Assembly: GCA_035605975.1 (NCBI GenBank)
Contig: DATNGG010000170.1
Coordinates: 43,970-107,969 of the forward strand
Origin: CAIKMD01 sp035605975
Lineage (GTDB): Bacteria; Pseudomonadota; Alphaproteobacteria; ATCC43930; CGMCC-115725
Direction of reading: 5' to 3'
Length of the DNA: 64,000 nucleotides
Shown: positions 53,099 to 61,791 of the stretch, one piece after another
How the letters are laid out: each line of letters opens with the position of its first letter
Numbering within the stretch: position 1 is the first letter of the stretch
Notes under the pieces: generated by a model
The model's database searches: none
Told to the model about the DNA's origin: nothing
The model's input: the letters and a program-made list of their open reading frames with translations, nothing else
Made by a program: the position numbers and the translations under genes

Positions 53099-53293
53099 AT
53101 GAACGCCAGCGCGACCTTGCTCCTGCTCATCGGCATCCTCGTTTTGGCGGCCGGGCTTCTTTTCATCGGGCAAGGCTGGGGATTGATCCGCTGGCCCGCG
53201 CGCAGCTTCATGATCGATGAAACGCGATGGATCTATTATGGCGCTGCGGTCGCCGCAATCGGGCTCGTGCTGATCGTCGTGTCGCGCCGCTGA
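53099..53293 (+). CDS. Small two-helix membrane protein
   Basis: The 64-residue protein has two hydrophobic helices (about 5-23 and 41-61) around a short loop (GWGLIRWPARSFMIDETRW). It lies 12 bases after the SBP-like gene and may be translated together with it. This resembles other small inner-membrane proteins in the window but belongs to no family I can name. The following 275 bases (53294-53568) hold no gene I can support. Confidence 0.6.
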   Translation: MNASATLLLLIGILVLAAGLLFIGQGWGLIRWPARSFMIDETRWIYYGAAVAAIGLVLIVVSRR

Positions 53294-53568
53294 AGAGCGC
53301 GGCGCACAACGCCGCTTCGGCCGGGCACGAATATCTCGCCGCCGCTGCTGCGCCGAAGCCGCCGCGCTCTGTCGCTGCTCACGGCAATCAAAAGCCTCCC
53401 CATGCAATCTTGAAATCGTGCGGGAGAGGCTTTAGATTCGTACGCGATTAGCGTTCAAGGCGCTTGGCTAAGTCGCGGCTTGGCCAAGCGAAAAACGAAA
53501 ACTGCGAAACGAAGCCAATCCGCCGCCGTACCGTGCAGCTTGTGCCGTGCAATGCGCGGCGGGCTTCT

Positions 53569-54783
53569 ATGCGCCTCTGTTTCGCCGCGCCGATCCGCGC
53601 TAAGCATAAGCCTCTGATGGCCATCCTCTTTCTTATTGTCTTTATCGATCTGGTCGGGTTCGGGCTGGTCATCCCGCTGCTGCCCTATTACGCGCTGCAT
53701 TTTCACGCGACGCCCTGGGAGGTGACCTCCCTGATGGCGTGCTATTCGCTGGCGCAGCTGTTCTCCTCGCCGCTTTTGGGGCGGCTTTCCGACAAGCTCG
53801 GGCGCAAGCCGATCCTCCTCGCCAGCCTCACCGTCTCGGTGCTGTCCTATCTCTGGCTCGGCTTTGCCAGCGCGCTTTGGATGCTGTTCGCGGCGCGGCT
53901 TTTGGCCGGCGCCGGCGCCGGCAATATCGCCGCGGCCCAGGCCTATATTGGCGACGTGACGACGCCCGAGAACCGCGCCAAGGGGATGGGCCTGATCGGC
54001 GCGGCGTTCGGCCTCGGCTTCACCTTCGGTCCGGTTCTGGGCGGGGTTCTCGCCGGGACCAACCCGGATGCCGCGGCGCTGGCGCGGCCGGCTTTCGCCG
54101 CCGCCGGATTTTCCGCAACCGCCCTGGTGCTGGCGGCGGTGATTTTGAAGGAGAGCCTTCCCGCTGCGCTGCGCGGCCGCAGCGACCGGCCGGGCCGCAT
54201 CGCGCTGGCGCAAGAGGCATTCGGCCGGCCCATGCTGCGCCACCTCATCATCCTCTTCTTTCTGACGACCTGTGCCTTTTCCGGCCTCGAGAGCACCTTC
54301 GCGATCTGGGCCTTCAGCGGCTTCGGCTGGGGGCCGGAGCAGGTCGGATGGATTTTCTTCTATGTCGGCCTCATCCTCGCCGCGGTGCAGGGCGGGTTGC
54401 TGCGCCGCCTGTCGGGCCGGTTCGGCGAGGCGCGGCTGACCGCCGGCGGCGCCGCGTTGCTGGTGGCGGGGCTCATCGGCCTGCCGTTCAGCGCGAACCT
54501 GGCCGCCATCCTCATCGTCATGGCGGTGCTCTCGCTCGGCCTCGGCTGCCTCAACCCGTCGGTGACGAGCCTCGTCTCGCGCGCCGCGGGCGCCGAGGAG
54601 CAAGGCGGCATTCTGGGCGTCAACCAATCGGCGCAGAGCCTTGCGCGCATCCTCGGCCCCTGGCTGGCCGGCTGGGTCTACACCGCGGCCGGGCGCAACG
54701 CCCCATATTACATGGGTGCCTTGATCATGTTGGCGGTGGTGGCGATGGCCATTAGATTGCCGCGCGGGGAGAAAACGGCTTGA
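53569..54783 (+). CDS. Tetracycline-type major facilitator efflux protein
   Basis: The 404-residue protein has 12 predicted membrane helices with the TetA/TCR subgroup motifs: FIDLVGFGLVIPLLPYYA (helix 1), GRLSDKLGRKPILL (loop 2-3) and GPVLGGVLAG (helix 5). It should export a drug or metabolite with proton coupling. Start is uncertain: the ATG at 53569 is 16 codons before one at 53617 and has GGCGGG in front. The following ABC gene begins three bases after its stop, so both may be transcribed together. Confidence 0.85.
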   Translation: MRLCFAAPIRAKHKPLMAILFLIVFIDLVGFGLVIPLLPYYALHFHATPWEVTSLMACYSLAQLFSSPLLGRLSDKLGRKPILLASLTVSVLSYLWLGFASALWMLFAARLLAGAGAGNIAAAQAYIGDVTTPENRAKGMGLIGAAFGLGFTFGPVLGGVLAGTNPDAAALARPAFAAAGFSATALVLAAVILKESLPAALRGRSDRPGRIALAQEAFGRPMLRHLIILFFLTTCAFSGLESTFAIWAFSGFGWGPEQVGWIFFYVGLILAAVQGGLLRRLSGRFGEARLTAGGAALLVAGLIGLPFSANLAAILIVMAVLSLGLGCLNPSVTSLVSRAAGAEEQGGILGVNQSAQSLARILGPWLAGWVYTAAGRNAPYYMGALIMLAVVAMAIRLPRGEKTA

Positions 54784-54785
54784 GC

Positions 54786-56642
54786 ATGAGCAGAGACCGC
54801 GGCGGTCAGCGCCGGCGGATCGATCGTCAGCGCGAGGTCGGGTTCAAAGAGGAGCTTGTCGCCGTCGGCAAGCTCTTGCCGTTCCTGTGGCCGCGCGGCG
54901 CGTGGGATTTGCGTGCCCGCGTGCTGATCGCGATCGGCCTCCTCATTCTCGCCAAGTCGATCAATGTCTATGTGCCGATGCTCTACAAGCACGCGGTCGA
55001 TGCGCTCTCGCCTGGCAAGGCGGCGATCATCGCCGTTCCGGTCGCGTTCATCATTGGCTATGGCGTCTGCCGCGTCGCCGCCCAAGCCTTCGCCGAGCTG
55101 CGCGACGCGGTCTTCGCCAAGGTCGGGCAGCGCGCGGTGCGCCAAGTGGCGCTCGCGACCTTCCGCCATCTTCACCAGCTCTCGCTGCGCTTCCATCTGG
55201 AGCGCCAGACCGGCGGTCTCTCGCGCTCGGTCGAGCGCGGCATCCGCGGCACCGAATTCCTGCTCGATTATTTCCTCTTCAGCTTCGTGCCGACCCTGTT
55301 CGAGATCGTGCTGGTCTGCTCGATCCTCTGGGGGCTTTACGAGTGGAGCTTCGCGGTCGTGACCGCGGCGACGATCCTCGGTTATGTCGGCTTCACCTTC
55401 ACCGTCACCGATTGGCGCCTCCAATTCCGCCGCGAGATGAACGAGCGCGACAGCGAGGCCAACACCAAGGCGATCGACAGCCTTTTGAATTTCGAGACGG
55501 TCAAATATTTCGCCAATGAGGAGCACGAGGCGCGGCGCTTCGATACGGCGCTCCAGGCCTATGAGATCGCTGCCGTCCGCAGCCAGCACACGCTCTCCTT
55601 CCTCAATATCGGCCAGGGCGCGATCATCGCCTGCGGCCTGGTCGGGGTGATGCTGCTGGCGGGCCAGGGCGTCGCCGCCGGCCGCATGACGGTCGGCGAT
55701 TTCGTCTTGGTCAATTCCTACCTCGTGCAGCTCTACATGCCGTTGAACGTCCTCGGCATGGTCTATCGCAACATCAAGCAGTCGCTGACCGATCTCGAAT
55801 CGATGTTCCGCCTCTTGAAGGTGGCGCCCGAGGTCCAGGACAAGCCGGGCGCGCCGGCCTTGCAGGCGCCGCGCGGCGAGATCGTCTTCGACCATGTCTC
55901 CTTCGCCTATGATCCGCGCCGGCCGATTCTAAAGGACGTGTCGTTCCGCGTCGCGCCCGGCGGCTCGCTCGCCATTGTCGGCCCCTCGGGCGCCGGCAAG
56001 TCGACCATCTCGCGGCTGCTCTTCCGCTTCTACGACGTCAACGAGGGCGCGATCCGCATCGACGGCCAGGATCTGCGCGACGTCACCCAGGACAGCATCC
56101 GCCGCGCCATCGGGGTCGTGCCGCAGGACACGGTCCTCTTCAACGATTCGATCCTCTACAACATCGCCTATGGCCGGCCCGGCGCCGCGTCCGACGAGAT
56201 CGAGGAAGCCGCGCGCCATGCGCGGATCGACAATTTCATCGCCTCGCTGCCCGACGGCTATGGCAGCCCGGTGGGCGAGCGCGGCTTGAAGCTGTCCGGC
56301 GGCGAGAAGCAGCGCGTCGCCATCGCGCGCGTCATTTTGAAAGAGCCGCGCATCCTTTTGTTCGACGAGGCGACCTCGGCGCTCGACACCAAGACCGAGC
56401 GCGAGATCCAGGCGAGCCTCGACGAGGTGTCGGAGAACCGCACCACCCTCATCATCGCCCACCGGCTCTCGACCGTGATCCATGCCGATGAAATCCTGGT
56501 GCTCGATGAGGGCCGGGTCGTCGAGCGCGGCAATCATGCGCAACTCATCGCCCATCACGGCGTCTATGACGCGATGTGGCAGCGCCAGCAGGAGGCGGAT
56601 GCCCGGGCCGCGGCGCTCGCCGCCGCCGAGGTGGCCGAATAG
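54786..56642 (+). CDS. Atm1-type ABC exporter
   Basis: The 618-residue half-transporter has six membrane helices (about 45-330) and an ATPase domain with GPSGAGKST, LSGGEKQRVAIARVILKEPRILLFDEATSALD and AHRLST. The segments RQTGGLSRSVERGIRGTEFLL and EANTKAIDSLLNFETVKYF are hallmarks of the Atm1/HMT1 subfamily, which exports glutathione-bound or heavy-metal-related compounds and supports iron-sulfur cluster assembly outside or detoxification. It is directly downstream of the MFS gene (ATG at 54786, three bases after its stop). Confidence 0.92.
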   Translation: MSRDRGGQRRRIDRQREVGFKEELVAVGKLLPFLWPRGAWDLRARVLIAIGLLILAKSINVYVPMLYKHAVDALSPGKAAIIAVPVAFIIGYGVCRVAAQAFAELRDAVFAKVGQRAVRQVALATFRHLHQLSLRFHLERQTGGLSRSVERGIRGTEFLLDYFLFSFVPTLFEIVLVCSILWGLYEWSFAVVTAATILGYVGFTFTVTDWRLQFRREMNERDSEANTKAIDSLLNFETVKYFANEEHEARRFDTALQAYEIAAVRSQHTLSFLNIGQGAIIACGLVGVMLLAGQGVAAGRMTVGDFVLVNSYLVQLYMPLNVLGMVYRNIKQSLTDLESMFRLLKVAPEVQDKPGAPALQAPRGEIVFDHVSFAYDPRRPILKDVSFRVAPGGSLAIVGPSGAGKSTISRLLFRFYDVNEGAIRIDGQDLRDVTQDSIRRAIGVVPQDTVLFNDSILYNIAYGRPGAASDEIEEAARHARIDNFIASLPDGYGSPVGERGLKLSGGEKQRVAIARVILKEPRILLFDEATSALDTKTEREIQASLDEVSENRTTLIIAHRLSTVIHADEILVLDEGRVVERGNHAQLIAHHGVYDAMWQRQQEADARAAALAAAEVAE

Positions 56643-56738
56643 CCGGCCGCGCCGCGGCGGAAAAGCCCGCCCAAGGCGGGCGCTTGACCCAATTCCGTCA
56701 ATGCCCTAGAAAATCGCCTCTCCAAGAGAAGGTGTGTC

Positions 56739-57038
56739 ATGGCGCGGCGGTGCATCATCACGGGTAAAGGCGTTCAGGTCGGCAACAATGTCAGCCACGC
56801 CAACAACAAGACGAAGCGCCGCTTCCTCCCCAATCTGCAAAGCTCGGCCGTGTTGTCGGACGCGCTGGGTCATGCGGTGCGGCTGCGGCTCTCGACCCGC
56901 GCCATCCGCACGATCGAGCACAATGGCGGGCTCGATGCCTATCTCCTCGATACGCCGGACAGCAAGCTCACCTCGGATGCGCGCCGCTTGAAGCGCCGCG
57001 TCGAGCAGGCGAAAGCCAAGCGCGAGGCACGGGCGTAG
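56739..57038 (+). CDS. rpmB: 50S ribosomal protein L28
   Basis: The 99-residue basic protein starts with RRCIITGKGVQVGNNVSHANNKTKRRFLPN, the L28 signature, and ends in a basic helix (RRLKRRVEQAKAKREARA). It is a small protein of the large ribosomal subunit. An intrinsic terminator follows at 57077-57114. Confidence 0.97.
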   Translation: MARRCIITGKGVQVGNNVSHANNKTKRRFLPNLQSSAVLSDALGHAVRLRLSTRAIRTIEHNGGLDAYLLDTPDSKLTSDARRLKRRVEQAKAKREARA

Positions 57039-57076
57039 CGCCGGACGCGTTTCCGTCCGCCGCCACATCATCGGAG

Positions 57077-57114
57077 AACGGGTTGCCGTCGATCGCGGCA
57101 GCCCGTTTTGCTTT
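57077..57114 (+). terminator. Intrinsic terminator of rpmB
   Basis: AACGGGTTGCCG (57077-57088) pairs with CGGCAGCCCGTT (57096-57107), one G-T pair, closing a seven-base loop, followed by TTGCTTTG. Confidence 0.75.
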
Positions 57115-57900
57115 GCTGCACCCGTGATCGGTTTGCGCAGCGGACGATTTTCCCGATGGCGCGATCAAGGACGGCGTTCGGATCGCGGCATCGCGGCGCT
57201 GCGCTCGGTTTGCAACACCCGTTAAAAAATTCGCGCCCAAACCTTTCGCTCCGCCCATGCGGGCGTCTTTGGCGGCAAATTTTAAGAATTTCCCCGCGAG
57301 TCGCGAAAATGCGCGCAGGAGACCCGTCGTCCTCTTCGTGCGCAACGATGCGCGCGGCGATGCGCTTGGCGGCGATCGCGCGCGCGATGTCGATGCTCGC
57401 GCGGGAAAGAATGCCGCGCGAGAAATCCCGCCGAGCGTCCTCGGCACGACGCGCATGCCGAGGCTTCATCGCGCCATGCGCGATGCCGGCGATGACGCGC
57501 GCGGCGAACGCGATGCGCGCGGACTTGCGCGAAAATTTTTCGCGATGCCGCGGCGCGGCGCGGCGTGCGCTCGACGCAGAAATGTCGCGCGCGCCGCTCG
57601 TCTGCCGGTGCATGAGGTGCCGATGCATCATCGCGCGCCGCTCTCTCGGCGCCGTGCATCGCAGCCACGCGCGCGCAATGAGAAAGCCGCGCAAGATAAG
57701 GGTTTCCTCTAGGATCGGTGCGTGCGGCGACGCAGCGCGATGGCAAGGCGGCGCGCGCGAATTTGCGGCGCCGCGCGTCGCGGTGGGCGATGCTTTTTCA
57801 GATGCGGAAAGGAATGGAAGAAGGCGGGAAAGCGGGTGGGCGGCGCGGCGATTTTCCATCCCGCCTCGGGGTCGCGCCGGCGCTGCGGCGGCCCCAAAAT
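57115..57900. other. Compositionally odd region without a recognisable gene
   Basis: For nearly 800 bases after rpmB every frame stays largely open because of extreme GC, yet none translates to a protein-like sequence; all are runs of Arg, Ala and Asp. The plus strand is full of GCGATG, GATGCGCGCG and GCGCGCG words, denser than in ordinary genes nearby. It may be a structured or repetitive non-coding region, a site for a nucleoid protein, or decayed coding sequence. It ends next to a lysine-rich microgene. Confidence 0.5.
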
Positions 57901-57906
57901 ACTGAC

Positions 57907-57945
57907 GGGGCTGCCCCCGAGTTTTGGCTCCCCGGGAGCAGCCCC
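57907..57945 (-). terminator. Hairpin downstream of the lysine-rich microgene
   Basis: GGGGCTGC and GCAGCCCC (57907-57914 and 57938-57945) form a perfect stem with further partial pairing inside. On the minus strand it follows the microgene stop by 28 bases and is followed by GTCAGTATTTTG, so it could terminate that transcript. Confidence 0.5.
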
Positions 57946-57973
57946 GCCATGGGTAGAGGCAGAAGTAGGAGGA

Positions 57974-58039
57974 CTACTTCTTCTTAGCCTTCTTTTTCCG
58001 CTTGGCCTTCTTCTTGGCCTTTTTCTTCATAGCTGCCAT
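57974..58039 (-). CDS. Lysine-rich 21-residue microprotein
   Basis: The minus-strand frame from the ATG at 58039 encodes 21 residues: 13 Lys, 1 Arg, 5 Ala and 2 Met, ending in a stop at 57974. GAGGGAAG lies at ideal spacing before the ATG. Two Met codons are in frame; the first is preferred for its ribosome-binding site. The composition (repeats of KKKA/KKAK) is that of histone H1-like tails that bind DNA or RNA. A candidate promoter on the minus strand with TTGACG lies near 58087. It is too short for automatic gene finders. Confidence 0.55.
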   Translation of the reverse strand: MAAMKKKAKKKAKRKKKAKKK

Positions 58040-58342
58040 TTGGCTTCCCTCTTGTGACGGGTTGTGCATCGGCCTATCCAATGCATCACCCAGCGTCAAA
58101 AAAACTAACATAATTTCAATCCATGGTGTAGCTGGAATGACCCGCCGCTATAGCTTGGGTATGACTCACCGGCTCCGAAAGAATGTTTCCGATGCGACGG
58201 GTCGGCCGCGACAGAGATGGCGCCGCCATGCCCGACCGATCCCAAGACGCGGCAAATAATTCCAAAGACTGGCGTGGACGAAACGCCCCCGCGCATCCCG
58301 CGCTTTCTCCGGGGCCGCCGCCCCGGCGCGGGTCGCCCGGGC
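58040..58342. other. Intergenic region with no gene seen
   Basis: About 300 bases between the lysine-rich microgene and the ABC ATPase gene. It holds the AT-rich upstream region of the microgene (58075-58115) and no open frame with protein-like sequence. I see nothing else here. Confidence 0.5.
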
Positions 58343-59116
58343 TCAGGCCTGGCCGATCAACCCCGCGACGCGGCCGACATAGGTTTGGAAGGCGGTGCTC
58401 TGCTTGATGCCGGCTTCGCGCGGGCGCGGCAGGTCGATGGCGATGACCTCGCGCACCCGGCCCGGCCGCGGCGAGAACACGGCGACGCGATCGCCCAAGA
58501 GGATCGCTTCGTCGATCTGATGGGTGATGAAGACGATGGTCGTGCCAGCGACGGCGGCGATGCGCAGCAATTCGCGCTGCATGGTCTCGCGCGTCAGCGC
58601 ATCGAGCGCGGCGAAAGGCTCGTCCATCAAAAGAATGGCGGGCTCGATCGCCAGGGCGCGCGCGAGGTTGACGCGCTGGCGCATGCCGCCCGACAGCTCA
58701 TGCGGATAATGCGATTCGAAACCGTGCAAGCCGACGAGCTCGATCATCGCCTGGGCGCGGGCGGCGGCTTCGCTCTTCTTCACCCCTTGCAGCTCGAGCC
58801 CGAAGACGACGTTGCGCGCGACCGTGCGCCAGGGATAGAGCGCATCGCTCTGAAAGACGAAGCCGCGATCCGTGCCGGGACCGGTGACGATACGCCCGCC
58901 GATGCTGGCATGGCCGCCAGTCGGCTTGGCGAGACCCTGGAGAATCCGCAGGAAGGTGGTCTTGCCGCAGCCCGACGGGCCGACGATGACGAAGAACTCG
59001 CCGGGCGCGATCTGAAGATCGATGTCCTCGAGCACCTTCTGCCGCCGTCCGCGGGCGATGAATTCCATATCGAGATGCTCGACGGTGACGCCGGCGGGGC
59101 TGAGGTCCATGTCCAT
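58343..59116 (-). CDS. ABC transporter ATPase, SsuB/TauB-like
   Basis: The 257-residue ATPase has GPSGCGKTT (Walker A), FQSDALYPW (Q-loop), LSGGMRQR (signature), ILLMDEPFAALD (Walker B) and THQIDEA. It energises import with the permease whose stop shares one base with its start (TGATG). No binding protein adjoins. The ATG at 59116 begins DMDLSPAG; another two codons downstream is possible. Confidence 0.92.
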   Translation of the reverse strand: MDMDLSPAGVTVEHLDMEFIARGRRQKVLEDIDLQIAPGEFFVIVGPSGCGKTTFLRILQGLAKPTGGHASIGGRIVTGPGTDRGFVFQSDALYPWRTVARNVVFGLELQGVKKSEAAARAQAMIELVGLHGFESHYPHELSGGMRQRVNLARALAIEPAILLMDEPFAALDALTRETMQRELLRIAAVAGTTIVFITHQIDEAILLGDRVAVFSPRPGRVREVIAIDLPRPREAGIKQSTAFQTYVGRVAGLIGQA

Positions 59117-59961
59117 CAATCCACCGAAACCACGCGGCGCCAGCGCAGGGCACGGTGCTCGACCAGCTCGGCCGCAAAGGTGAGCCCCACCCCCATGATC
59201 GCGAGGGTGATGATGCCGACGAAGAGGGCGGGCACGTCGAAAGTCTGGCCCGAGATGAAGATCAGATAGCCGAGGCCGGCGCGGGCGCCGAACAGCTCGC
59301 CGACGACGACGCCGACGATGCCGCGGCCGATGCCGAGGCGAATGCCGGTCAGCATGAAGGGGACGGCGGCCGGCAGCATCACCTTGGTGATGATCTGGCG
59401 CCGGTTCGCGCAAAAGCTCTGCGCCACCTCGACCAGCAGCGCGTCGGTCGCGCGCACGCCCGAGGCGGTGTTGATGAGGATGGGAAAGACCGCGGTGAGG
59501 AACACGACCGCCGCCTTCGAGACGACGCCGATGCCGAGCCACAGGATAAGGAGCGGCGTAACCGCGACCAGGGGCGTTGCGTAAAGCGCGGTGATATAGA
59601 TCTCGACATATTCTCGCGTCCGCTGGCTGATGCCGATCGCGATGCCCGCGATGATGCCGAAGACGATCGCCACGGCGACGCCTTCGAGTAGCTCGCTGAG
59701 GCTGACCCAGATATGGGTCTCAAGCTCGCCGGTTCCCCACAAATGGATCGCCGCCACCACCACGTCGGAGAGCGGCGCGAAAAACAGCCGGTTGGTCAGC
59801 ACATAGCGGCCGAGCAACTCCCAGCCGACCAGCAGGATGACGAGCGTCGTCAGCGGCCGGCGCCAGGCGCGCCAGCGCGCGGCGAAGCCGGGCCGGCTGA
59901 TCGTGGCGGACTCCGCTGCGGCAGACGGGGCGAGGAGGGGGACGGGCTTGTCCTGTTCCAA
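59116..59961 (-). CDS. ABC transporter permease, SsuC/TauC-like
   Basis: The 281-residue protein has about six membrane helices and an EAA loop (QSFCANRRQIITKVMLPAAVPFM). With the ATPase it forms a two-gene importer lacking its own binding protein. The TTG at 59961 with GAGAG in front is preferred; the frame is open to a TTG at 60039 that has no ribosome-binding site. It is divergent from the cupin gene, and the two may share regulation and role. Confidence 0.88.
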   Translation of the reverse strand: MEQDKPVPLLAPSAAAESATISRPGFAARWRAWRRPLTTLVILLVGWELLGRYVLTNRLFFAPLSDVVVAAIHLWGTGELETHIWVSLSELLEGVAVAIVFGIIAGIAIGISQRTREYVEIYITALYATPLVAVTPLLILWLGIGVVSKAAVVFLTAVFPILINTASGVRATDALLVEVAQSFCANRRQIITKVMLPAAVPFMLTGIRLGIGRGIVGVVVGELFGARAGLGYLIFISGQTFDVPALFVGIITLAIMGVGLTFAAELVEHRALRWRRVVSVD

Positions 59962-60093
59962 ATCGGGCTCTCGAGTTGGCGGGACCTTAGCAATCTGCCA
60001 GCCCGAGATCGAATCCTTGACCGGCGCCGCAACCGGCAAATAGAAGGGGCTGTCCGCTTCATCTCGGGCGGGCGAAAACCGGGAGGGTCAGCG

Positions 60094-60570
60094 ATGAGTT
60101 TTCGATTGAGGCGGGTGGTCACGGGGCACGACAAGACCGGACGGGCGATCGTTCTCCATGACGAGATCGCCAAGGAGGTCACCGCCTCGCGTCCCGGCGC
60201 CAATGCCTGCGTCGTGTGGACGAGCGAGGGTTTCCCGGTCAACAATGACGGCTCGAGCGATGACGCGACGCGCAAGACCGGCACGACCCTCGCGAACGGC
60301 ACGGTGTTCCGTGTCGTCCAGTTCAATCCGGGCGTCAGCCCGCGCAACCACCGCACCGATTCGATCGACTACGCCGTCGTGATGTCGGGCGAGATCGACA
60401 TGGATATCGACGGCGCCGTGGTTCATTTGAAGGCAGGCGACGTGCTGGTGCAGCGCGGCACGATTCACAACTGGATCAACCGCGGCACCGAGCCCTGCGT
60501 CATCGCCTTCACGCTGATCGCGGCAAAGCCGGTTACCGCCGGCGGCAAGACGCTGGCCGCGCAAAACTAG
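60094..60570 (+). CDS. Single-domain cupin protein
   Basis: The 158-residue protein ends in a cupin: HRTDSIDYAVVMSGEIDMDID (about 89-109) with a strong motif 1 and GDVLVQRGTIHNWINRG (about 116-132) with motif 2 His. The N-terminal part has GKPFPVNNDG-like polar segments. Metal ligands appear partial (His89, Asp/Glu and His126). GGGAGGG precedes the ATG. Cupins of this sort store or turn over small molecules; the role is unknown, but it is divergent from the ABC importer and lies before a hydroxy-acid oxidase. Confidence 0.75.
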   Translation: MSFRLRRVVTGHDKTGRAIVLHDEIAKEVTASRPGANACVVWTSEGFPVNNDGSSDDATRKTGTTLANGTVFRVVQFNPGVSPRNHRTDSIDYAVVMSGEIDMDIDGAVVHLKAGDVLVQRGTIHNWINRGTEPCVIAFTLIAAKPVTAGGKTLAAQN

Positions 60571-60653
60571 GCGGACCGCACCCGCGCCAGACTGGTCCTG
60601 CGTGCCGCTCTTGCGCTAGGTTTGTCGCGCCGAGCGGCAAGAGGGAGGGGGCA

Positions 60654-61775
60654 ATGGCGGAGCAGCGGAATTCGAGCGGGTTGGAAGGGCGCTTCGCAAC
60701 GCTGCACGAGTTCGTCAAAGCCGCAAAGCTGAAGCTCACCGCCGAGCGCTGGGACTATATGGTCGGCGCCGCCGAGACCGAGACCACGCTGAAGCGCAAC
60801 CGCTATGCGATCGATTCGGTCGCGTTCCGGCCGCGGGTTCTGCGCGATGTTTCGGGCGTCGCCTGCACCGGCCCGGTGATGGGCAAAGAGGCGCGGCTGC
60901 CGGTGATGCTGGCGCCGGTGGGCGGGCTCGAGCGGCTCGATCCCGAAGGCGCGGCGGCGGTCGCGCGCGGCGCGGCGCTTTTCGGCATCCCGCAAATGGT
61001 GAGTTCGGTGAGCGCGCCCGGGCTCGAGGCGACCGCCAAGGCCGCGAGCGGGCGCAAATTCTTCCAGCTCTATCGGCGCGGCGACGACAAACTCACCGAC
61101 GAGATCGTCGATCGCGCGGTCGATGCCGGGTTCGAGGCCTTCTGCTACACCGTCGACAGCGCCTTTTACGGCCGGCGCGAGCGCGATATTGCGCGCCGCG
61201 TGTCGATGCGCTCGGCGATCAATGATGGCGGCGATTACCGCCAGCAATCCTTGAGCTGGGCCGAAGTGAAGCGCTTCAAGGACAAGCATGGCGCGAAGCT
61301 GCCGCTGATCCTCAAAGGCATTCAAACCGCCGAGGACGCGGTGATCGCCTGCGATCACGGTGTCGATGGCATCTATGTCACCAATCATGGCGGACGGCAG
61401 CTCGACCATGTCCGCGGCACGCTCGATACCCTGCCGGAGGTGGTCGCGGCGGTGCGCGGCCGGGCGCAGATCATCATCGATGGCGGTTTCTACCGCGGCA
61501 CCGATATCGTCAAGGCGCTGGCGCTCGGCGCCAACACGGTGGCGATCGGGCGGCTCTATCTCTATGGACTCGCGGCGGCGGGCAGCGCCGGGGTGGCGCG
61601 CGTGCTCGAAATCCTCGAGCACGAGATCAAGACCTGCCTCGGCCTTCTGGGCCTGACCGGTTTCGCGCAGATCGACGCGTCCTACACCCACCCGGCGCCG
61701 TCCTTGACGCCGCCGCATGTCCACAGCGCCTTCCCGCTTTTGAACCTCGCCGATGAGGGCTATGGCGGGCGCTGA
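60654..61775 (+). CDS. FMN-dependent alpha-hydroxy-acid oxidoreductase
   Basis: This 373-residue TIM-barrel flavoprotein oxidises an alpha-hydroxy acid (lactate, glycolate or mandelate type) to the 2-oxo acid. Evidence is the active-site motif VTNHGGRQLDHVRGTLDTL (catalytic His and Arg, about 242-260), the FMN segment VMLAPVGGLERLDPEGAAAVARGA and IDGGFYRGTDIVKALALGAN near the end. The substrate is not readable. It follows the cupin gene, possibly in the same functional unit. Confidence 0.88.
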   Translation: MAEQRNSSGLEGRFATLHEFVKAAKLKLTAERWDYMVGAAETETTLKRNRYAIDSVAFRPRVLRDVSGVACTGPVMGKEARLPVMLAPVGGLERLDPEGAAAVARGAALFGIPQMVSSVSAPGLEATAKAASGRKFFQLYRRGDDKLTDEIVDRAVDAGFEAFCYTVDSAFYGRRERDIARRVSMRSAINDGGDYRQQSLSWAEVKRFKDKHGAKLPLILKGIQTAEDAVIACDHGVDGIYVTNHGGRQLDHVRGTLDTLPEVVAAVRGRAQIIIDGGFYRGTDIVKALALGANTVAIGRLYLYGLAAAGSAGVARVLEILEHEIKTCLGLLGLTGFAQIDASYTHPAPSLTPPHVHSAFPLLNLADEGYGGR

Positions 61776-61791
61776 TCTGCCGCGCGCCCCT

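Noticed and set aside
57068..57905. Overlapping 150-265-codon frames downstream of rpmB on both strands
   Set aside because: All are Arg/Ala-rich and lack any domain, start signal or consistent codon bias. I treat the stretch as non-coding.
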